A stretch of 64,000 nt of DNA from Staphylococcus roterodami (GCA_022493055.1 CP092781.1:2232001-2296000); one strand, 5' to 3'; shown: positions 42,772-56,730, counted from the first letter of the stretch. The notes: generated from the letters alone by a model not told the origin. Made by a program: numbers and translations.

Positions 42772-43697
42772 CTTACACTACCAATAGAAACCTCTGTTAG
42801 AATTCCTCAAAATGATATTTCAAGATATGTTAATGAAATTGTTGAAACGATACCTGATAGTGAAGTTGATGAATTCAGACACCATCGTGGCGCAACTTCC
42901 TATCATCCAAAAATGATGTTAAAAATTATCTTATATGCATACACTCAATCTGTATTTTCTGGTCGTAGAATAGAAAAATTACTTCATGACAGTATTCGAA
43001 TGATGTGGTTACCTCAAAATCAAACACCTTCGGTTATTTACTGAAGTATATTGTAGCTGATGCAGGTTATGGTAGTGAGCAAAACTATATGGCTATTATA
43101 GATGACTTTAATAAAACGCCACTTATTACGTATGGCATGTTTATTAAAGATAAAACAAGAAAGTTTAAAGGTGACATCTTTAACACTCAAAATTGGAAAT
43201 ATGACGAACTTAATAATAAATTTATATGTCCTAATAACAAAAGAATAAGTTTTAAAAGGTATACATACTGTAATTGTAGATATGGTTTTAAACGTGACTT
43301 CAAACTATATGAATGTGATGACTGTTCAGCATGTTCTTTGAGGCGACAATGCATGAAGCCAAATTCGAAATCCAATAAGAAAATCATGAAGAATTATAAT
43401 TGGGAATACTTTAAAGCCCAAATTAATCTAAAGCTTTTTGAACCAGAAACGAAAAAAATATATATTCAAAGAAAAATTGATGTAGAGCCTGTTTTTGGAT
43501 TTATGAAGGCTATTTTGGGTTTCACTCGAATGTCAGTTCGAGAAATAGATAAAGTTAAACGAGAGCTAGGTTTTGTATTAATGGCACTTAATTTAAGGAA
43601 AATAGTAGCTCAACGAGCTGTACATTATAAAATACATATCAAAAAAGCTGATTTCTATCAAATAATTAATAGAAATCAGCTTTTTTACATTGCCTAA
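42772..43697 (+). pseudogene. IS1182-family transposase remnant (IS1272-like)
   Basis: Two in-order pieces of one transposase. The first, in the frame of 42772, reads LTLPIETSVRIPQNDISRY and continues through DEFRHHRGATSYHPKM and GRRIEKLLHDSIRMMW to a stop near 43045; the base triplet just before it is a stop where a Gln codon is expected. The second, in another frame from about 43046 to 43697, carries the DDE-domain part VADAGYGSEQNY, the cysteine cluster CDDCSACSLRRQC and RKIDVEPVFGFMKAILGF. The pieces are too short for a complete IS1182 transposase (about 550 residues); the middle is missing, with a frame change at the junction. It cannot make a working enzyme. The name IS1272-like is from memory. 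Confidence 0.85.
43641..43686. terminator. Bidirectional terminator shared by the IS remnant and asp23
   Basis: AAAAAAGCTGATTTCTAT and its exact complement form an 18-bp stem around a 10-base loop, giving T runs on both strands. It lies inside the last codons of the transposase remnant and 48 bases beyond the asp23 stop, so it can end asp23 transcripts. Confidence 0.82.
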
Positions 43698-43733
43698 GAA
43701 CTTAATGTCTCAAGCTGTTTTTTATTAAATGAC

Positions 43734-44282
<549 letters not shown>

Positions 44283-44306
44283 TCAATTAAATTCTAAATT
44301 GATGAA

Positions 44307-44546
44307 TTAACTCCATCTATTTAAAAAATTCATAAAATCTTGCTTACGGTCTTTCATATACCCAATACCTAATCCAATTAAACATAACACGATGATTAGT
44401 ATTGTTTTCCAAAATCCTAGCGTTAAGAATAAAATAGCAATCAATAGAAACGCTAAGAAACCAATGATTCTCCATTTGAAAGTTTTTAATAAATTAATAA
44501 CTTGTTGTGTAGAGTCTTGTCCGTTTTGGTTATGATTGTTAGCCAT
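44307..44546 (-). CDS. Small DUF2273 membrane protein of the asp23 operon
   Basis: A 79-residue protein with two closely spaced membrane helices (about residues 22-66) between a polar Asn/Gln-rich N-terminus and a basic C-terminus. It sits between amaP and asp23, as in S. aureus. The family often accompanies Asp23 proteins, but its own role is not known. The start follows AGGGAGG. It is probably part of the membrane platform for Asp23. Confidence 0.85.
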   Translation of the reverse strand: MANNHNQNGQDSTQQVINLLKTFKWRIIGFLAFLLIAILFLTLGFWKTILIIVLCLIGLGIGYMKDRKQDFMNFLNRWS

Positions 44547-44558
44547 GATATACCTCCC

Positions 44559-45095
44559 TTACAACACTCGTGGACCAGAAGTTTTCTGATCTCTCACATT
44601 AACTTCTAACTTACGTACTGGCATTTCAGTGAAATGTTCAACATTTTTCTTAACATCTGCACGAATGGCTTCTGTCAATGATTGCACTTGAACATTATTC
44701 GGTACGAAGAAATCAGTTTTAATGTCGATATAAGATTTATTTTTTTTGTTGTATAGTTTTGCAACTACATTTGGTTGTCTTACCTGATCGTATTTTGCAA
44801 CTGTATCAAATGCTGTTTTTTCAACCGCTTTTCTAGACACATAAATATGTCCGTCATCAAAATCTTTGTATAATCCAGGTTTTCGATGTGTAGGTTTGAA
44901 GATACTAAATACTAGAATAAGACCTATTAATATTAATAGTGCAGCAAGCGAAATTAGTAATGGTTGGAACCATTCAAATTGTAGGAAGTAATCTTGATAT
45001 TCAACAATACGTCCATCTTGTATATACATGAATAAAAGGAATCCAACAATAACTACTATTAATAAGCCAAGGATAAAGTTTTTAAGTCGTTTCAC
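44559..45095 (-). CDS. amaP: Asp23 membrane-anchoring protein AmaP
   Basis: A roughly 178-residue protein with two N-terminal membrane helices (GLLIVVIVGFLLFMY and LLISLAALLILIGLILVF), followed by a cytosolic DUF322-like domain. It tethers Asp23 to the membrane. I prefer the GTG at 45095 (VKRLKNFILG) because AAGGAGGTG lies 11 bases before it; the ATG at 45137 lacks a ribosome binding site. A sigma-B promoter lies about 50 bases upstream. Its stop is 12 bases from the DUF2273 start. Confidence 0.88.
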   Translation of the reverse strand: MKRLKNFILGLLIVVIVGFLLFMYIQDGRIVEYQDYFLQFEWFQPLLISLAALLILIGLILVFSIFKPTHRKPGLYKDFDDGHIYVSRKAVEKTAFDTVAKYDQVRQPNVVAKLYNKKNKSYIDIKTDFFVPNNVQVQSLTEAIRADVKKNVEHFTEMPVRKLEVNVRDQKTSGPRVL

Positions 45096-45146
45096 CCCTA
45101 ACGACACCTCCTTAGTTAAAGTTAAATTAAAAATCATATTAAATAT

Positions 45147-45171
45147 GTACCCATCTAATAATTTGTTAAAC
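45147..45171 (-). promoter_or_regulatory. Sigma-B promoter of amaP-DUF2273-asp23
   Basis: On the minus strand GTTTAA (45166-45171), a 13-base spacer and GGGTAC (45147-45152). This fits the sigma-B consensus GTTTAA-N12-15-GGGTAT with one mismatch, in the gap between opuD2 and amaP. Confidence 0.82.
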
Positions 45172-45271
45172 CTAATAAATTAATAACTTTAAATTTATTT
45201 TTAATATATAAGATGAAGTGCTATTTTAGTTATCTATTCCCTAGTTTTTGTTAATAAAACCTAAATTTCAA

Positions 45272-46834
45272 TTAATTTTCGTCAATATGTTTTGACGAGC
45301 GATATTCTAAAATATCAGGATCTCGATGTTTAATTAGAACTTTGTTGCTATTTCTAGGTTTTTCTTCACTAAGTGATTTTAAAAGTGACCATATCATCGC
45401 GATAATAACTACTGAAAATGGTAATGCTGCAATGATTAATAAATTTTGAATTGCTTGTGTTCCACCTGTGTAAATCATAATAATGGCAAATAGTGCCATA
45501 ATAATACCCCAACTCACTTTTACAAATGATTTCGGATTAATATCACCGCTAGAACTTAACATGCCTAAAACATATGTTGCAGAATCAGCAGATGTAACGA
45601 AGAAAATCATGATAACAATTAAAGTAATTAAGCTTAATACAAAGCCTAATGGATAATGTTGTAAAGTGGCAAAAGTTGCTGTCTCTGTTGCAGCTTTTGC
45701 AATGTTAGCAATGTGATTATCTTGCAAGTAAATTGCTGATGCGCCAAATACGGCAAAGAAAATAAAGCACACGAGTGCTGGTACGAAGAGTACGCCTAAA
45801 ATAAATTCTTTAATCGTACGTCCCTTTGAAACACGCGCAATAAATATACCTACAAATGGTGCCCAAGATACCCACCATGCCCAATAAAAAATAGTCCAAT
45901 TTTGTAGCCATTGGAATTTTTGACCACCTGATGGAATACGCAAACTCATACTTAAGAAATTCGCAATATAATTACCTAATCCATTAGTAAATGTATTTAA
46001 AATGTATAGTGTCGGCCCAACAATGAATAAGCCAACTAACACAACAAAGGCTAACAACATGTTGATATTACTCAACGATTTAATGCCTTTATCAATACCT
46101 GACCACGCTGACCATGTAAATAAAATAGTCGCAACGACAATTAGAATAACCTGCATCGTAAAATTACTTGGTACATTGAATAAAAAATGTAAGCCTTCAT
46201 TAATTTGCAACGCGCCAAAACCTAATGTTGCGGCAACACCTGTTACAGTAGCAATTACCGCTAAAACATCAATCGCACCACCTAAAGGACCGCGCATCGC
46301 TTTTTCACCTAACAATGGTGTTAAAGTAGCACTGACTAATCCAGGATATCCTTTATGAAAGCTAAAATATGCAAACACAAGCGCGACAATGCCATAGACT
46401 GCCCATGCATGAATCCCCCAATGGAAAAATGAAAACTGCATTGCATCGTTAATTGCAGATTGCGTTCCAGCTTTATGTATTGGCGTTAATTTAAAAGCAT
46501 GACTGATTGGTTCTGCTGTTGTCCAAAATACAAGTCCTATTCCCATACCAGCACTAAATAACATTGCAAACCATGATGGTAATGAAAACTCTGGGTCTTC
46601 GCCTTCTTCACCTAATGTGATAGATGCATATCTTGAAAATAAAATATACACACAGACGATTAAAATGACTAAAACAAGCAACAAATAATACCACGAAAAA
46701 TGTAACGCTATGAATGTAGTAATATTTTGTGTGAGCGTTTCTAACTGTTTTGGAAATATCGCACCAAAAGCGACGAATATTGTACATATGGCTAATGATA
46801 CCCAAAACACCAGACTTACTGATTTATTTCTCAT
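45272..46834 (-). CDS. opuD2: Glycine betaine/BCCT transporter OpuD2
   Basis: A 520-residue BCCT family transporter with 12 predicted helices. The family signature is present: GMGIGLVFWTTAEPISH for the glycine-rich helix and FYWAWWVSWAPFVG for the tryptophan-rich substrate helix. It imports glycine betaine or related osmoprotectants, probably with sodium. It precedes amaP by 176 bases and shares sigma-B control with that group, linking osmotic stress to Asp23. A sigma-B-type promoter lies 34-59 bases before its start. Confidence 0.93.
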   Translation of the reverse strand: MRNKSVSLVFWVSLAICTIFVAFGAIFPKQLETLTQNITTFIALHFSWYYLLLVLVILIVCVYILFSRYASITLGEEGEDPEFSLPSWFAMLFSAGMGIGLVFWTTAEPISHAFKLTPIHKAGTQSAINDAMQFSFFHWGIHAWAVYGIVALVFAYFSFHKGYPGLVSATLTPLLGEKAMRGPLGGAIDVLAVIATVTGVAATLGFGALQINEGLHFLFNVPSNFTMQVILIVVATILFTWSAWSGIDKGIKSLSNINMLLAFVVLVGLFIVGPTLYILNTFTNGLGNYIANFLSMSLRIPSGGQKFQWLQNWTIFYWAWWVSWAPFVGIFIARVSKGRTIKEFILGVLFVPALVCFIFFAVFGASAIYLQDNHIANIAKAATETATFATLQHYPLGFVLSLITLIVIMIFFVTSADSATYVLGMLSSSGDINPKSFVKVSWGIIMALFAIIMIYTGGTQAIQNLLIIAALPFSVVIIAMIWSLLKSLSEEKPRNSNKVLIKHRDPDILEYRSSKHIDEN

Positions 46835-46867
46835 AAATACAAACCCTTTCTATGTAATGGTTAGCAC

Positions 46868-46893
46868 ATACCCATAACTGCAACAATTTAATC
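46868..46893 (-). promoter_or_regulatory. Sigma-B-type promoter of opuD2
   Basis: On the minus strand GATTAA (46888-46893), a 14-base spacer and a consensus GGGTAT (46868-46873). Confidence 0.72.
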
Positions 46894-47090
46894 ATTTATA
46901 ATTTTATGAAGAGGCAATTAATAATACTTTATCTTTTAAAAACCATATATAAATAAGCTTTCCATTGAATATTTTTAGGTTGCAATAAAAATTGAATTTT
47001 TAAACTTACAGAGGACCTTTGTTTTACTTTAAAACTAGTGTTAATTTAATTATGATAACTATCTTTCAATTGATCTGTTCTCCCTAAAAC

Positions 47091-47137
47091 AAAAAATGAG
47101 CCACCTTACACAGTTTTAACTGTATAAAGCGACTCTA
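47091..47137 (-). terminator. Intrinsic terminator of the quinone oxidoreductase-like gene
   Basis: On the minus strand GAGTCGC...ACAG pairs with CTGT...GTGGCTC around TTAAAA, with several wobbles. A TTTTTT tail follows, right after the stop at 47147. Confidence 0.75.
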
Positions 47138-47146
47138 TATACTATA

Positions 47147-48154
47147 TTAAATATTAATAACTAGTTTCCCTATCATCGATTGTTGTTCTAATAGTTGATG
47201 TGCACGATATAAATTTTCAGGAGTTAAACCATCAATAACTTGAGTTGTTGTTGGTTGGTAAACACCAGATTCTATATTTTTCGTAATATCCGCTAAATAC
47301 TCATGTTGTTTAATCATGTCTGGCGTACGATGAATTGGTCGTGCAAACATAAACTCATGAGTAAACGTAATACTTTTTGATTTTAAAGCATTCAAGTCTT
47401 GATTTTCATTAAAAGCGACAATAGTTGTAATGTGTCCTAACGGTTTAACTAATTGAATCATTGTATTATAGTACATATCACTATCGAAAGTACAAAATAT
47501 GTAGTCTACCAATGAAATGTCATTTTCATCAAACTGACGTACTAAATTTTCTTTATGATTTAATACGATATCTGCGCCCATCTTTTCGCACCAATCTGTT
47601 GTTTCTTGTCGTGACGCTGTTGTAATGACTGTTAAACCATATCGCTTAGCAATTTGTGTAGCAATACTTCCTACACCACCAGCCCCATTAATGATTAAAA
47701 CTGATTTCCCTTCATTTTCAGCAGGATCACGAGAAATTTTAAATGTATCAAAAAAAGTTTCATAAGCCGTAATTCCAGTCAGTGGTAGACTAACCGCTTC
47801 TTCAGCAGAAATATTTCGAGGTGTCTTTGCAACAATTGTTTCTGGTACTAACTGATACGTTGCATTGGACCCTTGTCTATCAGGTGAACCAGCATAAAAT
47901 ACCACATCACCTTGCTCAAATAACGTTACATCTGGTCCGACTGCTTCAACTGTACCTATAGCATCGAAGCCAAGTACTCGTGGTGCTTGATCAACTTCCA
48001 TTTGGCGTTGCTTCGTATCTACTGGATTAACACTAATACTAATCACTTTAACTAAGATTTCATCGTGTTCCGGCGTCGGTATTTCTTGTTCATATACTTT
48101 AAATAAATTTCCTTCTTTTAATTTAAAAGGTTTCTCAAATCCTATCATTTTCAT
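47147..48154 (-). CDS. Zinc-type alcohol dehydrogenase-like / quinone oxidoreductase family
   Basis: A 335-residue medium-chain dehydrogenase/reductase with the N-terminal GroES-like fold ([27 protein letters not shown]) and the cofactor motif [18 protein letters not shown] (about residue 152). The catalytic-zinc cysteines of true alcohol dehydrogenases are missing, so an NADPH-dependent quinone or enone reductase is more likely. Substrate unknown. The start follows GAGGTGAAG. It is a single gene with its own terminator; its neighbour on the same strand is another member of the superfamily. Confidence 0.85.
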   Translation of the reverse strand: MKMIGFEKPFKLKEGNLFKVYEQEIPTPEHDEILVKVISISVNPVDTKQRQMEVDQAPRVLGFDAIGTVEAVGPDVTLFEQGDVVFYAGSPDRQGSNATYQLVPETIVAKTPRNISAEEAVSLPLTGITAYETFFDTFKISRDPAENEGKSVLIINGAGGVGSIATQIAKRYGLTVITTASRQETTDWCEKMGADIVLNHKENLVRQFDENDISLVDYIFCTFDSDMYYNTMIQLVKPLGHITTIVAFNENQDLNALKSKSITFTHEFMFARPIHRTPDMIKQHEYLADITKNIESGVYQPTTTQVIDGLTPENLYRAHQLLEQQSMIGKLVINI

Positions 48155-48195
48155 ATCGCTTCACCTCGTTTTTGAACTTTATTTTATTATACAAA

Positions 48196-48244
48196 ATAGA
48201 AGCCATGTGTGCTCAACTCACAGCACAATGACTTCCTTTTGTTT
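48196..48244 (-). terminator. Likely terminator of the gene at 48431-49435
   Basis: On the minus strand GAAGTCATTGTGCT pairs with AGCACACATGGCTTC around GTGAGTTG with one imperfect step. TATTTTG follows. It lies about 190 bases beyond the stop, so attribution is tentative. Confidence 0.6.
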
Positions 48245-48430
48245 GGTAAAAATGAGTGCAACATTCGATTATGATAATAGGTTTGCAATTATAATGACAT
48301 ACTTTTCAAAAGTTTCGATTTAAATGATTACTTACTCATGCATGACTTTCAATAAATTTAAATTAGACTAGAGTGCTCATCTACAGTTAGACTATTACCG
48401 GTGTTGATTTGTCATCCTCATTTATCTTTA

Positions 48431-49435
48431 TTATTCTGTAACTTTAATAACTTGCTTGCCAAAGTTTTCGCCAGTGAATAAATTTTTAAACGCCCGTGGT
48501 GCTTGTTCAAACCCATCTTCAACAGTTACTTGTGACTGAATTTTACCTTCTTGAACCCATGTTGCAAGTTGTTCACTTGCAGCTTTAAAATCATTAGCAA
48601 ATTCTGATACTAAGAAACCTCTCATCATAACTTGCTTTTTAATCAGTGTGCCTTGAATTCGTGGACCAATATCTTCTTCAGGATGATTATATGAAGAAAT
48701 TGCGCCACAAACTGGTACTCGTGCAAAACGATTCAAATGTTTAAATACTTCATCACCGACTGTACCGCCAACATTTTCAAAATAAACATCAACACCATCT
48801 GGTACTGCTTGCGCTAATTCTTTTGCAAAATCTGCTTTCTTATAATCGATACCAGAATCAAATCCTAATGTCTCCGTTAAATAGTTTACTTTTTTATCGC
48901 CACCAGCTATACCTACAACACGGCAACCTTTAATTTTGGCAATTTGACCAACAACTGAACCAACAGCACCAGACGCAGCTGAAACAACTACAGTTTCACC
49001 TGGTTTAGGTTGACCAATATCGAGCAACCCATGATATGCTGTTTGCCCAGGCATACCTAAGACACTTAAATATAAGTCAAGTGGTACATCTGTTGTTGGT
49101 ACTTTAGTAATTTGATTAGCTTGAACTTCATTGATGATACGCCAAGGTAACATACCTACAACAACATCTCCTGCTTGGTAATCTTCATGTTTTGATTCAA
49201 TTACCTTTGCAACAATATGACTGACAATCGGTTTACCAATCTCAAATGGCTGCACATATGAATCTGCCTTAGCCATACGACCTCTCATATATGGATCAAC
49301 TGAAATGTATAGCGTTTGTACCAAGATACCGTTTTCCTTAACTTCAGGCGTTGCGACTTCCTCAATTTTAAATGTATTGTCTTGTGGCATACCTTCAGGA
49401 ATTTTATTAAATAGAATTTGCTTGTTTTGCATCAT
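48431..49435 (-). CDS. NADP-dependent oxidoreductase (CurA/YfmJ-type MDR family)
   Basis: A 334-residue zinc-free medium-chain reductase. Diagnostic pieces are LYISVDPYMRGRMAK, the cofactor loop SAASGAVGSVVGQIAKIKG and the C-terminal FKNLFTGENFGKQVIKV. These match NADP-dependent leukotriene-B4 12-hydroxydehydrogenase-like and curcumin reductase-like enzymes that reduce activated double bonds, plausibly detoxifying reactive carbonyls. The physiological substrate is unknown. Two adjacent Met codons follow AAAGGTG. It is a single-gene unit. Confidence 0.87.
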   Translation of the reverse strand: MMQNKQILFNKIPEGMPQDNTFKIEEVATPEVKENGILVQTLYISVDPYMRGRMAKADSYVQPFEIGKPIVSHIVAKVIESKHEDYQAGDVVVGMLPWRIINEVQANQITKVPTTDVPLDLYLSVLGMPGQTAYHGLLDIGQPKPGETVVVSAASGAVGSVVGQIAKIKGCRVVGIAGGDKKVNYLTETLGFDSGIDYKKADFAKELAQAVPDGVDVYFENVGGTVGDEVFKHLNRFARVPVCGAISSYNHPEEDIGPRIQGTLIKKQVMMRGFLVSEFANDFKAASEQLATWVQEGKIQSQVTVEDGFEQAPRAFKNLFTGENFGKQVIKVTE

Positions 49436-49658
49436 TAATCACCTTTCCATATTTAGAAACTTATCTTTATTATTTATTTAAATTTAAGTTTAAAAAGCGT
49501 AATCGTGATGCTAGAGTATTCTTAGTTGTCAGCTTTTGACTTAAACATTGATTCATATAACTTCATCCACATTATATTTCCTACATTTATGAATTTAAAA
49601 TATTTCGGCTTATAAGCATATATTCTTTACTCATATTCTAACTGAATGGTAACTGGTA

Positions 49659-50528
49659 TTATTTTTTCCATAAAAAGTCAATTAGCTCATTCGCAACGTT
49701 TTCGTTTTCATGTAGCTGGCTATGTTGTGCTGACTCACCTTCATATTTAGATTCTCGATAACTTTTCGGACTATTTCCCAGTAAATATTTCAAAGATTTC
49801 GAAGAACTATTAGACACCCTGCCGTCTGAATGCGTACCATCTTTCAAATCGCCATAAATATTAAGTACTTCTATGCCTTTACCTTTATAAATATCTTTTA
49901 GTACACGTAATTGTTGATAAGGTTGATTCATTCGACTTGGTTTACCATCTTTATCCACTGAAATTTCATTGACATCTTCATTCATGTTTAAGACGCCGTT
50001 AAATGTACCCGCAATATTCACTTGCTTGTTTAACTGTGGTAATGATTTGTCGTTACCATATGTCATCATATATTGGGCGAATGTTAAATTCCCCATTGAA
50101 TGACCAACAAAGTTAAATTTATCGAATTTGTATTCTGATTGAAGCTTCGTAAGTACATTTTTAAACCAAGTGGCATTCTTATCTAAGTATCCTTGTCTGT
50201 TATTTTTAAGTTCAATTTTAACTATTGGATTCACAGCATTTTTACTTATCTTCCCTTTAAAAGTAACTTCGCCATCTTTTGATACATAAGCAGTAATGAC
50301 GTCTTTAGTGACACCTCTTTTTTCTGCTTGCTTCACCATGAATTTTTCTGAGTTGGCGCTACCTCCATAACCATGTAAGAATAAAGTAGGAATAGACTTG
50401 TTAACGAATTGCTGTTGTTGTAACTTATATGTTTGTTCTTGTCTTTGACTGAATACTACTGTAATGATACTACCTATAATAATAGCTACTGCTAATAATG
50501 TTGTACTGATTACAAAAATTTTCTTCAC
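49659..50528 (-). CDS. DUF915 alpha/beta hydrolase, membrane-anchored or secreted
   Basis: About 289 residues: one N-terminal hydrophobic segment (IFVISTTLLAVAIIIGSIITVVF) acting as signal or anchor, then an alpha/beta-hydrolase fold. The oxyanion-side HGYGGSANS, the nucleophile elbow GHSMGN (Ser) and a late His (AQHSQLHENENV) complete a plausible triad. DUF915 enzymes are staphylococcal and listerial surface hydrolases without a known substrate. I prefer GTG 50528 (MKKIFVIS) because GGGAG overlapping the ATG at 50543 is the right distance from it. Confidence 0.82.
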   Translation of the reverse strand: MKKIFVISTTLLAVAIIIGSIITVVFSQRQEQTYKLQQQQFVNKSIPTLFLHGYGGSANSEKFMVKQAEKRGVTKDVITAYVSKDGEVTFKGKISKNAVNPIVKIELKNNRQGYLDKNATWFKNVLTKLQSEYKFDKFNFVGHSMGNLTFAQYMMTYGNDKSLPQLNKQVNIAGTFNGVLNMNEDVNEISVDKDGKPSRMNQPYQQLRVLKDIYKGKGIEVLNIYGDLKDGTHSDGRVSNSSSKSLKYLLGNSPKSYRESKYEGESAQHSQLHENENVANELIDFLWKK

Positions 50529-50746
50529 ACTTTTAACTCCCATTCATATCTTTTATATAAGTATAAAGGATGTGCTAAAAAATGTCCTTTAGTTGATTTT
50601 GAATGCATCATTAACTTTTACGATGACTTTGGAAAATTGTCTGTTAAAGTTTGTTAATTGATTGCTATGCAGCTTTCTATTGTATGTCGCCCTTTGATTA
50701 ATATGACAATATGTATATGCATGTTTAGTTGATATCTTTTAAAAAA

Positions 50747-50775
50747 AGACCTACCAGCACGCGACTGATAGGCCT
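50747..50775 (-). terminator. Intrinsic terminator of the lac operon
   Basis: AGGCCTATCAG pairs with CTGGTAGGTCT (11 bp with two wobbles) on the minus strand. TTTTTTT follows, just after the lacG stop. Confidence 0.85.
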
Positions 50776-50789
50776 TTGAAAAAATGACA

Positions 50790-53932
<3,143 letters not shown>

Positions 53933-53937
53933 AGACA

Positions 53938-54249
53938 TCACCCTCTTTTATAAAATTCTAATAAGTGCTTCATTAAATCTTTCAATAAGATTGTTGTCAT
54001 TAAATGGTCTTGACCATGCATCATTGTTACACTATATGCAATATCATCACCTTGTGCTTCTTTAGCCAATAGACTAGTTTGTGCTCTGTGTGCTTCAGCA
54101 ATACAGTTGTTTCCTTCTTCAATCAATTCTTCTGCTTTAGCAAAATCACCAGCTTGTGCTGCTGTTAATGCTTCTAAAAACTTAGAACGTGCATCCCCTG
54201 CAAATGCAACAATTTCAAAACCTAATAATTGGACTTCTTCTCTATTCAT
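53938..54249 (-). CDS. lacF: PTS lactose-specific EIIA component
   Basis: A 103-residue helical phosphocarrier that works as a trimer and passes phosphate from HPr to LacE. The active His78 is seen in [12 protein letters not shown]. It precedes lacE almost without a gap. The start follows AAGGGG. Confidence 0.97.
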   Translation of the reverse strand: MNREEVQLLGFEIVAFAGDARSKFLEALTAAQAGDFAKAEELIEEGNNCIAEAHRAQTSLLAKEAQGDDIAYSVTMMHGQDHLMTTILLKDLMKHLLEFYKRG

Positions 54250-54270
54250 AGCATTAATCCCCTTTTAAAC

Positions 54271-55251
54271 TTATTTTCTTTGTTTCCAAGATGTCGCAGT
54301 ATCTTTTAATACTTTATTTAAGTCATCAATATTTTTGAAACCAGTTGTACGTAACCATTCACGTGCAGCCGCTTCGCCTTGTTCGATGTACACTTGAACA
54401 GCGCCAGACCAAGTAGCACGTCCACAAAGTACACCATTAAATTTAGCACCTGCTTCATGTGCAAATTTTAAAGTTTCTTGGAATAATTCCGCAGAAACAC
54501 CAGCACTTAAGTAAATATATGGTAAATTTGTTGCAGCATCTTGATCTTTAAAGTGTTGTGCTGCTTCTTCTTTCGTATAAACAACTTCACCTTCAGCAAA
54601 TCCTTCTACATATTTCATGTTTACAGGTACTTCAACTTTTAAGACATCAACATTAAAGCGTGGTTCTGAGAATAATTTCATTGCTTCGTTTACTTTTCTA
54701 GGTTTAACTTTTGCGAATTCAACGCTACCATTATCAGGAATGTTATCGTCATAAGTTAATACTTCTAAGAAGAATGGAATGTCTTCAGCTACACATTCTG
54801 AACCGATTCTTTCGATATATGCTTTCTTTTGAATATTGATTTCTTCTGCATCATCTACATCATAGTAAAGTAAGAATTTAACAGCATTTGCGCCTTGTTC
54901 TTTTAATCGTTTTGCAGACCATTCAACTAAACAGTCAGGTAAACGACCTTTAGCATTTACGTCATAACCAGTTTTTTCATAAGCTAGCAATAATCCACAA
55001 TCTTTGTTACGTGCATCAGATGCTGGTAAACCGTATTCTGGATCTAATAAAATTGAAGACGCATACTGTGTTAACTCTTCAGCAACCAATACTTTTAATT
55101 GTTCAATTTGAGCGACAGTTGGCTCTTCCGTTTGATGTTTAGCCATCATTCGTTTTAAAGCACCACGTTGGTCAAATGCTAATGCAGAAATGATACCTTC
55201 GTTATTACTTAATTGTTCAATTGATGCGATTTTTTGATTAGATTTTGACAT
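54271..55251 (-). CDS. lacD: Tagatose-1,6-bisphosphate aldolase
   Basis: Splits tagatose-1,6-bisphosphate into dihydroxyacetone phosphate and glyceraldehyde-3-phosphate. The 326-residue class I aldolase has the Schiff-base lysine in [10 protein letters not shown]. It follows lacC after only three bases. In S. aureus this is the lac operon copy; some streptococcal relatives gained regulatory roles, for which there is no evidence here. Confidence 0.97.
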   Translation of the reverse strand: MSKSNQKIASIEQLSNNEGIISALAFDQRGALKRMMAKHQTEEPTVAQIEQLKVLVAEELTQYASSILLDPEYGLPASDARNKDCGLLLAYEKTGYDVNAKGRLPDCLVEWSAKRLKEQGANAVKFLLYYDVDDAEEINIQKKAYIERIGSECVAEDIPFFLEVLTYDDNIPDNGSVEFAKVKPRKVNEAMKLFSEPRFNVDVLKVEVPVNMKYVEGFAEGEVVYTKEEAAQHFKDQDAATNLPYIYLSAGVSAELFQETLKFAHEAGAKFNGVLCGRATWSGAVQVYIEQGEAAAREWLRTTGFKNIDDLNKVLKDTATSWKQRK

Positions 55252-55254
55252 TAT

Positions 55255-56187
55255 TTACACCTCTAAAACTTCAATTTGATTGAATAAATCATCATAATTA
55301 TTTAAATTGACATATCCTGTTTGTGCTTCTTGCGCATTCAGCATGCCTAATGTATTAGCTTTTTTAAGTAAATCATGATCATTTTCATGATTGATAATTG
55401 CTGATGTTATTCCTGCTACCGTCGAATCACCTGATCCAACAGGATTCAGAACACTTATTGTCGGAATATTCACTCTATAAAATGTGCTATTGTGCTTTGC
55501 AAATGCACCTTGTGAACCTAAAGACACAATAATCCATTCAATACCATCGAATAATGGTTGTGATACAGCATTTTTTAAACCTTCTATACTTTCATCAATT
55601 GGCTGGTTAAGCAACTGATATAATTCAGAAATGTTTGGTTTAATGACTGTTGGTTTATATGGATTTTCTAAAACAGTTTGTAATGTGGCTCCAGAACAAT
55701 CTAATATCACAGGGATATCTTTGCTTTGACAATGCTCAATGATTTGAGTGTAATAATCTTGCTTTAGCCCTTTTGGTAAACTTCCAGATATAGCGACTGC
55801 TTTAACTTTTTCTAACAGTTGTTCAAAATGATTGATAAATCCTGCCGCCTCTTCGTTATCAATTTCAGGACCTTGCTCTAAAATTTCTGTTTGTTGACCT
55901 TCATGTAAAATAGCAATGCAGTTTCGTGTTTCACCCTTAATGTTGTAAAATGCATGCTTGATGTCAGCTTGATCTAATTTTTTAGCAATAAATTGTCCTA
56001 ATTCACCGCCGATAAAGCCACTTGCTATGACTGGCTCACCTACTTGCGCAAGTACTCTTGTTACATTTAAACCTTTTCCACCGGCTGTTTTACTCACTTC
56101 TTGAACACGATTAACGTCATCTAATTTCAATGCTGTTAATGGGTATGAAATATCAACGGATGGATTTAATGTTAAAGTTAAAATCAT
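55255..56187 (-). CDS. lacC: Tagatose-6-phosphate kinase
   Basis: Phosphorylates tagatose-6-phosphate with ATP. The 310-residue PfkB-family kinase carries the N-terminal glycine motif [13 protein letters not shown] and the C-terminal catalytic signature [12 protein letters not shown] with the base Asp. It lies between lacB and lacD in the conserved order. Confidence 0.97.
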   Translation of the reverse strand: MILTLTLNPSVDISYPLTALKLDDVNRVQEVSKTAGGKGLNVTRVLAQVGEPVIASGFIGGELGQFIAKKLDQADIKHAFYNIKGETRNCIAILHEGQQTEILEQGPEIDNEEAAGFINHFEQLLEKVKAVAISGSLPKGLKQDYYTQIIEHCQSKDIPVILDCSGATLQTVLENPYKPTVIKPNISELYQLLNQPIDESIEGLKNAVSQPLFDGIEWIIVSLGSQGAFAKHNSTFYRVNIPTISVLNPVGSGDSTVAGITSAIINHENDHDLLKKANTLGMLNAQEAQTGYVNLNNYDDLFNQIEVLEV

Positions 56188-56199
56188 AGTCGTCGTCCC

Positions 56200-56715
56200 T
56201 TAATCGTGGTATTCGCCTCTGTCCCATTTTTCTAAGAATTCATTAAAGAAATGTGGATCAGCTTGATCTGCATTGCTTGTTTCTAAATGTTTAATTTTAG
56301 CGATTAATTTTTTGTTCTCTTCCGTTGGTTTGTATTCAGCATTAATAAATGCATCGATAATATCGCACATTAATAACTCACCAATAATACGTCCACCAAA
56401 CCCGATAACATTCGCATTTAATTCTTCTTTAGCATAAAGCGCTGATGTCATATCACGTACAAGTGCCGAACGAATACCAGGAACTTTGTTTACTGCGTTG
56501 TTAATACCAACACCTGTTCCACAAATACAAACACCTAAGTCTGCGTTACCGCTAACAACTTGTTCTCCAACTTTTTTACCGAAAATTGGATAATGTGTTC
56601 TTGTGAAATCGTAAGTCCCTACATCAATCACTTCATGTCCTTTTGATTTTAAAAATTCAGATACACGCATTTTTGTATCTGTAACAATATGGTCGCAACC
56701 TAATGCAATCTTCAT
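56200..56715 (-). CDS. lacB: Galactose-6-phosphate isomerase subunit LacB
   Basis: With LacA it forms the isomerase converting galactose-6-phosphate to tagatose-6-phosphate. A 171-residue RpiB-fold protein. It keeps the family's active-site Cys in [12 protein letters not shown] and the GCDHIVTD phosphate loop. It lies 15 bases after lacA. Confidence 0.97.
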   Translation of the reverse strand: MKIALGCDHIVTDTKMRVSEFLKSKGHEVIDVGTYDFTRTHYPIFGKKVGEQVVSGNADLGVCICGTGVGINNAVNKVPGIRSALVRDMTSALYAKEELNANVIGFGGRIIGELLMCDIIDAFINAEYKPTEENKKLIAKIKHLETSNADQADPHFFNEFLEKWDRGEYHD

Positions 56716-56730
56716 AGTCTGTCTTCCTCC

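Larger units (their letters stand above)
46835..47146. other. Intergenic region upstream of opuD2
   Basis: A 312-base AT-rich gap. It contains the opuD2 sigma-B promoter (46868-46893) and the terminator of the next minus-strand gene (47091-47137). I see no coding sequence in it. Confidence 0.6.
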
